A stretch of 64,000 nucleotides of DNA, from contig NZ_PVZB01000023.1 in NCBI RefSeq assembly GCF_003002025.1, forward strand, positions 62,001 through 126,000, given 5' to 3'. The notes below the pieces were generated by a model. That model was not told the DNA's origin and searched no databases. It worked only from the letters and a program-made list of their open reading frames with translations. This DNA is from Paraburkholderia sp. BL25I1N1. GTDB lineage: Bacteria > Pseudomonadota > Gammaproteobacteria > Burkholderiales > Burkholderiaceae. The position numbers and the translations under genes are program-made. Below, piece by piece: positions 16,998 to 24,043 of this stretch. Each line of letters begins with the position of its first letter. Positions within the stretch are counted from its first letter, which is position 1.

Positions 16998-17799
16998 GAA
17001 CGCAGGTGCAAAGCGCTGTCAGTACGATCGACAGTACGGCTGCCTGCGAGAAATCGGTTTGCCCATCGGACAGCTTCAGATACAGCAAAAGCGGCAGAAT
17101 GTTGATCTGCGTGCCGGCCAGAGCGATGGCGGTACCGTAGGTACCGAGCGCGATCGCTGCGACGAGGCACCAGGCCGCAGCCACCGACGGCCACAGCTCG
17201 CGCCAGGCCACGTCGAGCCAGGCGCGCCACGGCCGCGCACCGAGCGTGAGCGCCGCATCGAGCGGCCGCCGGTCGAAGTTGGCAAAGGCCGGATAGAGCA
17301 TCAGCGCCACGCGCGGGATCAGGTAGTACGCGTAGGCGATCGCCAGGCCCGCGCTGGTATAGATCAGGCCTCCGATCTGCGCCGGATTCGCGCCGAGCTT
17401 GGCGAGCAACATCGTCACGAAGCCGGCGCGGCCGAAGCTCAGGATGAAGCCGTAGGCGATCACCAGGCCCGAGAAGGCGAGCGGCACGCCAAGCGCGGCG
17501 AGCGAGAGTCGCCGCCTCGCCGGCGACTGCCCGGCCAGCGCGATTGCCAGAACCATGCCGATCGCCGTCGACAGCGTGCCGGTGGCCACCGCCAGGCCCA
17601 GCGAGCGGCCGATCGCATCGGCCACCAGCGGATCACCGAACACGGAGGCAAACGCGCGGCCGCCGCCGTCGAAAGCGGCGCCGACCAGAGCCGCGAGCGG
17701 CAGCGCGAATGCGATTGCGAACAGCAAGCCGGCCGGCAACGCGCCAAAGCGGCGCAGCAGCCCCGCGTCGCGAGTGGCGAGAGTTGAGCTCCGTGTCAT
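16957..17799 (-). CDS. ABC importer permease (spermidine/iron type), second subunit
   Basis: A 280-residue inner-membrane permease with about six transmembrane segments. The EAA-type cytoplasmic loop is seen as DAALTLGARPWRAWLDVAWRELWP near residue 190, where it would contact the ATPase. It is the fourth gene of a minus-strand unit (permease, ATPase, binding protein, permease, LOG protein) that together forms a complete importer of the Pot/Fbp class. It follows the binding-protein gene by 37 bases. The substrate is unknown; relatives carry polyamines, ferric iron, thiamine or 2-aminoethylphosphonate. Confidence 0.85.
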   Translation of the reverse strand: MTRSSTLATRDAGLLRRFGALPAGLLFAIAFALPLAALVGAAFDGGGRAFASVFGDPLVADAIGRSLGLAVATGTLSTAIGMVLAIALAGQSPARRRLSLAALGVPLAFSGLVIAYGFILSFGRAGFVTMLLAKLGANPAQIGGLIYTSAGLAIAYAYYLIPRVALMLYPAFANFDRRPLDAALTLGARPWRAWLDVAWRELWPSVAAAWCLVAAIALGTYGTAIALAGTQINILPLLLYLKLSDGQTDFSQAAVLSIVLTALCTCVLAMGEWIVRPRQH

Positions 17800-17836
17800 C
17801 GCGGGCGTCCCTGGTCGTTACCGGTGATCACTGGAT

Positions 17837-18925
17837 TCACTGCCCGAGCGTAGCCTGCGACCACAGCTGGTCGACCTGCGCCTTCTTCGCGGCGGCCTTG
17901 GCCACGTCGAGCGGGTGCACCTGCGGCGCGTTCGGCATCTTGGCGGCGATCTCCGGCGCCAGCGTCAAGCCCGGCACGGCAGGCCGCACATAACCCTGCG
18001 CGAACAGCGCTTGCCCCGCATCGGTCATCACAAAGTTGAGCCAGAGTTGGGCTGCCGACGGATTTGGCGCATTCTTGACCAGGCTCATCGCATACGGCGC
18101 CGACACGCTGCCATCCTGCGGAATCACCACCTCGGCCGCGTCGCCCATACCGTCCGTGTACTTGGCCTTCAGGCCGTCGTTCTCATAGCCGATCAGGATG
18201 GGGATATCCCCCTTCACGAACTTCGCATAGGGCGTCGTGCCCTCCACGCGCAGGACATTGCCGGCCATCTTCAGCTTGCCGAAGAAATCCGCGCCCGGCT
18301 TCGGATCGTCGACGCTGCCGCCCATCGCGTAGGCGGCGGCGAACACGTCCACCTGCCCCTGGCCGGTTGAGCGCGGGTCGAGATAGACGACCGCGTTCTT
18401 GTATTCGGGCTTCAGCAGATCGGACCAGCGCTTCGGCACGTCCTTCACCAGCTTACGGTTGACGAGGAAGGCAACGTTCAGCGAATGCACCGTGAACCAG
18501 CGGGCGCCGGGATCGCGGAACACCGGCGGCAGTTTGTCGAAGTTGAGCGGCTTGAACGGCGCGACCACGTCCCTGGCCGTCGCGTCGAGAGCCGAGGCGG
18601 CGAAGTAATAGGCCGTGTCGGCCTGCGGGCGACGGCGCGACTTGTCGAGCGTGACCACGGTGGCGGCCGAACCGATGTCGTTGTAGGTGATCTCGACCTT
18701 CGGATAGCGCTTGCGGAATTCGGCGAACAGAGCTTTCCAGTTGGCCCACTCGGGACCCGTGTCAAACGAGGCCACCATACCTTCGTCGGCAGCCTTCTCA
18801 TAGAGCGCGTCCTCGCCGGGATAAAGCGGCGCCGGTAGCGCGGCATGGGCCGCGCAGGCCACGAGCGTGCCGAACGCGAGCGCAGTCGCGCGTATGCGTT
18901 GAATCAGGGTGGGACCTGCAAACAT
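17837..18925 (-). CDS. Periplasmic solute-binding protein of an ABC importer
   Basis: A 362-residue periplasmic binding protein with a signal peptide ending near AACAAHA. The mature part starts LPAPLYPGEDALYEKAADEG and has the type-2 binding-protein layout of the AfuA/PotD class: WANWKALFAEFRKRYPKVEITY, the hinge region LNVAFLVNRKLVKDVPKRWSDLLKPEY and YLDPRSTGQGQV. The longer frame from 19078 is rejected: ATG 18925 has GGAGA 7 bases upstream and gives the signal peptide. The ligand cannot be read from the sequence; the pattern suggests an anionic or metal-chelate ligand more than a peptide. Confidence 0.87.
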   Translation of the reverse strand: MFAGPTLIQRIRATALAFGTLVACAAHAALPAPLYPGEDALYEKAADEGMVASFDTGPEWANWKALFAEFRKRYPKVEITYNDIGSAATVVTLDKSRRRPQADTAYYFAASALDATARDVVAPFKPLNFDKLPPVFRDPGARWFTVHSLNVAFLVNRKLVKDVPKRWSDLLKPEYKNAVVYLDPRSTGQGQVDVFAAAYAMGGSVDDPKPGADFFGKLKMAGNVLRVEGTTPYAKFVKGDIPILIGYENDGLKAKYTDGMGDAAEVVIPQDGSVSAPYAMSLVKNAPNPSAAQLWLNFVMTDAGQALFAQGYVRPAVPGLTLAPEIAAKMPNAPQVHPLDVAKAAAKKAQVDQLWSQATLGQ

Positions 18926-19038
18926 CGTAGTTCTCCGTAATGCGTGTGGGTGTCCGCCGAGGCGGGCGAGTGTGTGTTGATCAGTCATGCGAACAGATAC
19001 AGCTACGGTCCAGCCGAGGGTGCGGTGTCGATGAGCGT

Positions 19039-20079
19039 TCATTCGCGCACCGAGGCCGGCAAAACGCGCAGATGGCACGGATCAATCGCGATACTGTGCA
19101 CGGCCACCTCGCGCCCCTCACCAAGAAGGGGCGTGGTGGCGCCGTGCGGGATGAAGTCGTAGCGATGTGTCGAGCCGAAATAACGGACCTCGCCACACGC
19201 ACCGTGGATGCGGTTTGCACACCCCTGCTCGGGATCAGCTTGCACGTGCTCGGGGCGCACCAAAAGCTCGACGGCCTCGCCCTCGCGCAGCGAGCCGGAC
19301 GGGGCGCACAGCGTTGTGAAGCCGACATCGACGCGATCAGTCGCGACCACGCGCCCGGGCAGGATCGTCGAATGGCCGATGAAGCGTGCGACACGTGCCG
19401 AGACCGGCTGTTCGTAGAGTTCGCGCGGTGTACCGACCTGCAGCACGCGGCCGCCGTCAACGATCGCGACGCGGTCGGCCATGCTGAGCGCTTCGTCCTG
19501 GTCGTGTGTAACAAGCAGAGTGGTCGCGCCACAGGCGCGTTGCAGTGTGCGGATCTCGTCGCGCAGTTGATGACGAATACCAGCGTCGAGCGCCGCCAGC
19601 GGCTCGTCGAGCAGCAGCACGCGCGGCTCGATCACGAGCGCCCGCGCCAGCGCGACGCGCTGCTGCTGGCCACCCGACAGTTGCGTGGGAAGTCGCCCGG
19701 CGTGACTCGTCAGGCCGACGCGCTCGAGCATTGCGAGCGCCTGGCGGCGCCTCTCGGCCACGCCGATGCCGCGCATCCTCAGACCGTAGGCGACGTTGTC
19801 GGTCACGCTTAGGTGCGGAAATAGCGCGTATTGCTGGAACACCATGCCGACGCCGCGCTTCCAGACCGGCTGCTCAGCCACGTCCTGGTCGCCAATCACG
19901 ATACGACCGGCATAGCCCGTCAGCAGGCCCGCCGTTAGCCGCAACAGCGTCGACTTGCCGGAGCCGCTCTGGCCGATTACGGCGAGCAGTTCGCCCGGCG
20001 CAGCCTTCAGCGAGATGTCGGAGATGCCGTGCGAAGCGCCCGGGTAGGTATAGCTGACGGTATCGAATTCGAGGCTCAT
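19039..20079 (-). CDS. ABC importer ATPase (PotA/FbpC type)
   Basis: A 346-residue ATPase with Walker A GQSGSGKST near residue 36, Q-loop FQQYALFPHL, signature LSGGQQQR near 138, Walker B VLLLDEPLAALD and H-loop VTHDQDEAL. A C-terminal TOBE-like domain (about residues 240-346) is typical of the polyamine/iron/molybdate group. The stop is only 4 bases past the preceding permease gene's end in transcription order, so the two are co-transcribed. A 113-base gap separates it from the binding-protein gene. Confidence 0.92.
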   Translation of the reverse strand: MSLEFDTVSYTYPGASHGISDISLKAAPGELLAVIGQSGSGKSTLLRLTAGLLTGYAGRIVIGDQDVAEQPVWKRGVGMVFQQYALFPHLSVTDNVAYGLRMRGIGVAERRRQALAMLERVGLTSHAGRLPTQLSGGQQQRVALARALVIEPRVLLLDEPLAALDAGIRHQLRDEIRTLQRACGATTLLVTHDQDEALSMADRVAIVDGGRVLQVGTPRELYEQPVSARVARFIGHSTILPGRVVATDRVDVGFTTLCAPSGSLREGEAVELLVRPEHVQADPEQGCANRIHGACGEVRYFGSTHRYDFIPHGATTPLLGEGREVAVHSIAIDPCHLRVLPASVRE

Positions 20080-20083
20080 GGCA

Positions 20084-20932
20084 TTACTTCAGTCGTTGCA
20101 CGGTGGTGATTGAGGCGAGTGTGGCCGCCACGGCGAGCACGAGCAGCACGACGGTTGCCGCGCATGCAAAGCCCGATGCGCCATAGAACGCCTGTAGCAG
20201 CAGCACCGGATAGTTGCGGTAGCGAAAGCCCGCGATCAGATTCGAAATCTGGAACTCGCCGATAGACAGTGCCGCCACCATCACCAGGCCGGCGAACAGG
20301 CTGTGGCGTAGGTTCGGCAGTACCACGGTCAAGAACTGGCGCGAGGGCGCGGCGCCGAGCGTGGCGGCGCAGGCCTCGAGCGTGGCTAGATCGAGATGGC
20401 GCAAGTCGGCAAGTAGCGTCTGCAGCAGGTAGGGCAGCGTCAGCACCGCATGCGCGGCGATCATCAGCCACAGCGTGCCGAGCCAGGGCAGCGTGTCGCC
20501 GCCGAACACGGCGATATAGCCGAACCCGAGTGTGAGCGCCGGCACGGCGATCGGCATCAGCATCACGAGCCGGGCGACGAGCCCGCGTCCGGCTCTTGCC
20601 CGGTAGTTCAGCGCATAGGCGAGCGGCACACCAAGCAGTGCGTTCAGCGCGCAGCATGCGAGTGCCACCGTGAGACTTGTCGCGAACGCGCGGCGAAAGC
20701 TACGGTCGGCCGCCAGTTCGGCGTACCAATGACCGGTCAGGCCGGTTGGCAGCAGCGTGTTGGTCCAGCTTTGACCCATCGAGCCGATCACCAGCAGCGC
20801 GATCGGCAGCAGCAGGTAGAGCGCGAACAGCACCACCACGGCACGTACCAGCATGCGGCCCGGCGATGGCGAACGGTTGCCACGACGAACAGGAACGCCA
20901 GCGGCGCTGGCCGCGGCAGCATAGGATGACAT
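20084..20932 (-). CDS. ABC importer permease (spermidine/iron type), first subunit
   Basis: A 282-residue permease, first gene of the importer unit. It has about six transmembrane helices and the EAA loop LEACAATLGAAPSRQFLTVVLPNLR near residue 180. ATG 20932 (MSSYAAAASAAG) is chosen over 20968. The gene is divergent from the LysR regulator at 21094, with 161 bases between them, a standard arrangement for LysR-controlled uptake operons. Confidence 0.85.
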   Translation of the reverse strand: MSSYAAAASAAGVPVRRGNRSPSPGRMLVRAVVVLFALYLLLPIALLVIGSMGQSWTNTLLPTGLTGHWYAELAADRSFRRAFATSLTVALACCALNALLGVPLAYALNYRARAGRGLVARLVMLMPIAVPALTLGFGYIAVFGGDTLPWLGTLWLMIAAHAVLTLPYLLQTLLADLRHLDLATLEACAATLGAAPSRQFLTVVLPNLRHSLFAGLVMVAALSIGEFQISNLIAGFRYRNYPVLLLQAFYGASGFACAATVVLLVLAVAATLASITTVQRLK

Positions 20933-20981
20933 CAGCGAATCCGGTGGTGAGCAGAGGAGACAGCGCAAAACCCCGTCTAAT

Positions 20982-21015
20982 CAATGACTTGGAATTGCGG
21001 TAACGGGCGTCATTG
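20982..21015. promoter_or_regulatory. Candidate LysR-type operator between importer and regulator
   Basis: In the divergent promoter region, CAATGAC (20982-20988) and GTCATTG (21009-21015) form a perfect 7-bp inverted repeat with a 20-base spacer. LysR-type proteins often bind such dyads in divergent intergenic regions, although classical boxes are shorter (T-N11-A). It is a guess from symmetry and position. Confidence 0.3.
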
Positions 21016-21093
21016 TGCGTTGCCGACATGGCATCGTCATGAAAAAAAAGTACAAAGTCCGCATCGTGCTTTGCGAATCTGGAATATCACGCA

Positions 21094-22038
21094 ATGAAAC
21101 ATCTGTATCCGAACATCGCCGAACTGCATGCGTTCACCAGCTCGGCCAAGCATCTGAATTTTTCGTATGCGGCGCGCGAGCTGGGCCTGACGCCGAGCGC
21201 GGTGAGCCGGCAGATCGCGAATCTGGAGGTGCTGTTCGGAATGAAGCTGTTCGTGAGAGAGGGGCGCAACCTGTCCCTGACGCGTGCCGGACAGGTCTAT
21301 CACGCGCGCGTCACAGGCCCGCTGCGCGAGATCGGCAACGCCTCGCTTGAATTGCTGAGTGTGCGCGAGGACAGCGACCTGCTGACCATCGCCAGTGTGC
21401 CGACCTTCACTACCAAGTGGCTAGTGCCGAGGTTAACGTCGTTCCTCACGGCAGCGCCGAACATCACACTGAGCTTCCGGCGCCATCTCGCGCACGGCGA
21501 TCCGTTCCCACTTGGACTCGACGCAGCGATCCGTTATGGCGACGGACGCTGGGATGGGGTGAACTGCGATTATCTGGCGGGGCGCACTTTTGTGCCTGTC
21601 TGTTCGCCCGAATTCGCAGCGAAGCATGCGTTGCGCACGCCGGCTGACCTCGCGGCCGCGCCAAGGCTTGTGCACGAGCAGGCAGAAAGCGTCTGGCTTG
21701 TATGGTCGGAAAGACATGAGATCACGCACATGAACGCGTTCTCTGGACCGCGCTTCGAGCAATACGCAGTGCTGATCCAGGCTGCGCAATCTGGACTCGG
21801 CCTTGCGCTCGTACCAGCGTTCCTGATTGGCGCAGCACTCGATGCGGGTACGCTCGTGCAGCCCGTCAATGCACCAGTTGATGTCGACAACCAGGGCCAC
21901 TTCCTCTGCTACACGCCGGAGCGCCTCGATACGAGCGCGGCGCTGCGCAAGCTGCGCGACTGGATGCTGGAGGAATTCTCGACGCACGATCCGGCGGCAC
22001 CAGCTACGAGAACGCCGACTCGACGGGGCGGTTGTTAG
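21094..22038 (+). CDS. LysR-family transcriptional regulator (GcvA-like)
   Basis: A 314-residue LysR regulator. The N-terminal winged helix-turn-helix is clear (FSYAARELGLTPSAVSRQIA, about residues 23-42, then LFGMKLFVREGRNLSLT), followed by the periplasmic-binding-like effector domain from about residue 95. The ASVPTFTTKWLVPRL segment and HEITH/GLGLALVP stretches resemble the GcvA/AmpR branch. It is divergent from the ABC importer operon and probably controls it. Its 3' end overlaps the convergent small gene at 22004-22306 by 35 bases. Confidence 0.9.
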   Translation: MKHLYPNIAELHAFTSSAKHLNFSYAARELGLTPSAVSRQIANLEVLFGMKLFVREGRNLSLTRAGQVYHARVTGPLREIGNASLELLSVREDSDLLTIASVPTFTTKWLVPRLTSFLTAAPNITLSFRRHLAHGDPFPLGLDAAIRYGDGRWDGVNCDYLAGRTFVPVCSPEFAAKHALRTPADLAAAPRLVHEQAESVWLVWSERHEITHMNAFSGPRFEQYAVLIQAAQSGLGLALVPAFLIGAALDAGTLVQPVNAPVDVDNQGHFLCYTPERLDTSAALRKLRDWMLEEFSTHDPAAPATRTPTRRGGC

Positions 22039-22306
22039 CCGCGTGCCAGGCTCCTGAACATTCTTCCGTATGCCACGTCCAGCGCGCCATCCGCAGGCAG
22101 CGATCGAACATTAGCGTGACTTTGTAGCTGCGCGTTTCGGAGAAAAATCTGTTGCCATAGTCGGCCATTCGGTCATCCGGATTCTCATAAGCACCGAGAT
22201 CACGGACGTAGTACTGGCGCAGCTGAGCTGACAGCTTCCGCGATTCTCTGATGGCAACGGTGGCCTCGTCGTCGTTGCCGTCAGCGGGCTCGGCGTTTCG
22301 CGTCAA
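22004..22306 (-). CDS. Small hypothetical protein at the end of the TonB operon
   Basis: A 100-residue polar protein of unknown function, without signal peptide or membrane segment. It starts with TTG, and the TTGA overlap with the TonB stop codon suggests translational coupling. There is an Arg/Tyr-rich central part (RQYYVRDLGAYENPDDRM) and a C-terminal part with two Cys (FDRCLRM and TEECSGAW) and several Trp. It would be the last gene of the receptor/ExbB/ExbD/TonB unit. The overlap with the convergent LysR gene and the weak ribosome-binding site reduce confidence. Confidence 0.5.
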   Translation of the reverse strand: MTRNAEPADGNDDEATVAIRESRKLSAQLRQYYVRDLGAYENPDDRMADYGNRFFSETRSYKVTLMFDRCLRMARWTWHTEECSGAWHAANNRPVESAFS

Positions 22307-23037
22307 TTCACGTTAAAGTGCACGCGAACGTCCTGATGACTTTCGACGGGCCGTCCATTCTCGATTGCCGGGAAGAAACGCCATTGCCCAAGCGTGGCAA
22401 GCAGGATCTGATTCAGCCGCGGGTTCTGTGTGGGCTTGACCAGTTCGACATCGAACGTACCGTCTGCATGGACAGCGAAGCGTGCAACGGCAACCGCCTG
22501 AAAGGCCTGATCCCGAAGATCGTCGGGGACTTCCGGAAGCGGTTGCGAGAGCAGCCGGGCCTGCTGGCTGACGGTCGCGGGTGAGCCTGCGGCTGAAGAT
22601 GGCGCGCCGTGCTGCGCGATGTCGTCGCTTGGGGCCGGCGCCGCTTTCGACTCTGGCGTGATGGGCGCATCTTGCCGCGCGGCCGTGGCGCCTTGCTGCG
22701 CGTCGGGGGCGGGGTGTGGCAGCGGCAACCCCCGAGGGGCCTGGTGCACGGTGCTGCTACGCGCCACCTGCGGCTGCCGTTGCGCAAGGGGCGCGGCATG
22801 GGACGCGGTGACGGCATCACGCCGGACGTGGCCCTGGGGCGTTTCGCTCGTGCGTGGCGCGGGCGGCAGCTCCACGACCTGCAGTTCGATCGCCTGCGGG
22901 GGCGCTGCGGGTTGCCCGGAGCCAATGAGCCAGCGCACGTGGGAAAGGAAGAACCACCAGACCATCGCTGCCAGCGTGGCGGCAACGATCACGCGACGCC
23001 CATTGCGGTTGCCGTATAGCAGCGATTCTCTACTCAC
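22303..23037 (-). CDS. tonB: Energy transducer TonB
   Basis: A 244-residue TonB: one N-terminal membrane anchor (VIVAATLAAMVWWFFLSHV), a long Pro/Ala/Gln-rich periplasmic linker, and a C-terminal domain (about residues 165-244) with ARFAVHADGTFDVELVKPTQNPRLNQ and WRFFPAIENGRPVES, the fold that contacts the TonB box of receptors. The frame is open to 23187, but the start is placed at the GTG at 23037, which overlaps the ExbD stop by 8 bases; longer starts would read through exbD. It transmits proton-motive force from ExbB/ExbD to the receptor encoded upstream. Confidence 0.88.
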   Translation of the reverse strand: MSRESLLYGNRNGRRVIVAATLAAMVWWFFLSHVRWLIGSGQPAAPPQAIELQVVELPPAPRTSETPQGHVRRDAVTASHAAPLAQRQPQVARSSTVHQAPRGLPLPHPAPDAQQGATAARQDAPITPESKAAPAPSDDIAQHGAPSSAAGSPATVSQQARLLSQPLPEVPDDLRDQAFQAVAVARFAVHADGTFDVELVKPTQNPRLNQILLATLGQWRFFPAIENGRPVESHQDVRVHFNVN

Positions 23038-23428
23038 GATGCACGGCAACGAGAAAGTGTTCGGCGCCGGCCTTGCGCGCTTCGAGTATGGCTTGCACAA
23101 CCACGCCATGCGAAGCGCCGTCGTCGGCCGCCACGACAAGATTGCCGTCCTTTCGGAGCAGGTTCGTGACCGCCGCGCGAACTTCATCGAGCCGAACGGG
23201 CCGCTGGTTCACAAATATCTGGTTGGCGCGATTCACGGAGAGGGTGAGGGACTGCTCAACCTGCACCGGCTGCGCCTGTCCCCGCGGCAGGTCGACATGG
23301 ACCGCGTCGAGCCGCTGCATAGCCAGTGTCGTGAGCATGAACGTGGCCAGCAGAAAGAACATCACGTCGATCATCGGGATGATCTCGATGCGGCCACGCC
23401 GCGATATACGTGCGCGCCGCAGCTTCAT
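23030..23428 (-). CDS. exbD: Biopolymer transport protein ExbD
   Basis: A 132-residue ExbD/TolR-family protein with the typical cytoplasmic start MKLRRARISRRGRIEIIPMID, one membrane helix (DVMFFLLATFMLTTL, with the critical Asp21 at its start) and a periplasmic domain ending VQAILEARKAGAEHFLVAVHRE. Together with ExbB it forms the proton-driven motor for TonB. Its ATG overlaps the exbB stop (ATGA), so the genes are translationally coupled. Confidence 0.92.
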   Translation of the reverse strand: MKLRRARISRRGRIEIIPMIDVMFFLLATFMLTTLAMQRLDAVHVDLPRGQAQPVQVEQSLTLSVNRANQIFVNQRPVRLDEVRAAVTNLLRKDGNLVVAADDGASHGVVVQAILEARKAGAEHFLVAVHRE

Positions 23429-24018
23429 GAGACCGCTTCCGCACGTTCGCGCGCGAGGCGCAGGTCGCCAAGGCGCTCGTTCGCGAACGTCTCGATCTCC
23501 TCCATGAGCCGGTCCACGCGTCGCGAAAAATAGTTGAACGCAAAAAGCGCAACCAGTGCGATCACGAGACCGATGGCAGTAGCGACCAATGCCTGCGCGA
23601 CGCCACCCGACACGCCCGAAGGACTGACGACGCCATCCCCGCCGATCAGCCGGAACGAATGCATCATGCCGACGATCGTGCCGAGCAATCCGAGCAGCGG
23701 CGCAGCGGTGACGATCGTTTCCAGCAGCCACAGACCGCGGCTCATGTCGCGCTCGATCTGCGAAGCGGCCTTTTCGATCTGCCCTTCGATACGCCAGACA
23801 GGCGTGCTGTCGTCGTCGAACAGGACGTCCACACGCCGTAAAACATGCTCGCCCGGCAGTGAATGCGCGGCGCCATTGTGCGGCATACGCGCGTAGCGCC
23901 AGCAGACGTAAGCCCGGTCGAACGCGATCGCGAGCGCGACGATCGCCAGCAGGCTAAGCGGGTAGATGACCCAGCCGCCGAGCCTCAACGCCTCGGCGAC
24001 ACCTTTCCATTCGTCCAT
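23425..24018 (-). CDS. exbB: MotA/TolQ/ExbB proton channel protein ExbB
   Basis: A 197-residue ExbB with three transmembrane segments: one near residues 17-35 (GWVIYPLSLLAIVALAIAF) and two in the conserved C-terminal region (ETIVTAAPLLGLLGTIVGMMHSF and VAQALVATAIGLVIALVALFAFNYF). These motifs are diagnostic of the MotA/TolQ/ExbB family. ATG 24018 is chosen because AAGGAG lies 7 bases upstream; the frame extends to 24090 without homology. The gene follows the receptor gene by 25 bases. Confidence 0.93.
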   Translation of the reverse strand: MDEWKGVAEALRLGGWVIYPLSLLAIVALAIAFDRAYVCWRYARMPHNGAAHSLPGEHVLRRVDVLFDDDSTPVWRIEGQIEKAASQIERDMSRGLWLLETIVTAAPLLGLLGTIVGMMHSFRLIGGDGVVSPSGVSGGVAQALVATAIGLVIALVALFAFNYFSRRVDRLMEEIETFANERLGDLRLARERAEAVS

Positions 24019-24043
24019 GACTGGCTCCTTCGTGCCGGAATAA

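Noticed and set aside
16235..17140. A 301-codon plus-strand frame opposite the LOG and permease genes
   Set aside because: Antisense, Arg/Pro/Ser-rich and without features.
22619..23533. A 304-codon plus-strand frame opposite tonB and exbD
   Set aside because: Antisense to well-supported TonB operon genes; Cys/Gly/Arg-rich without motif structure.
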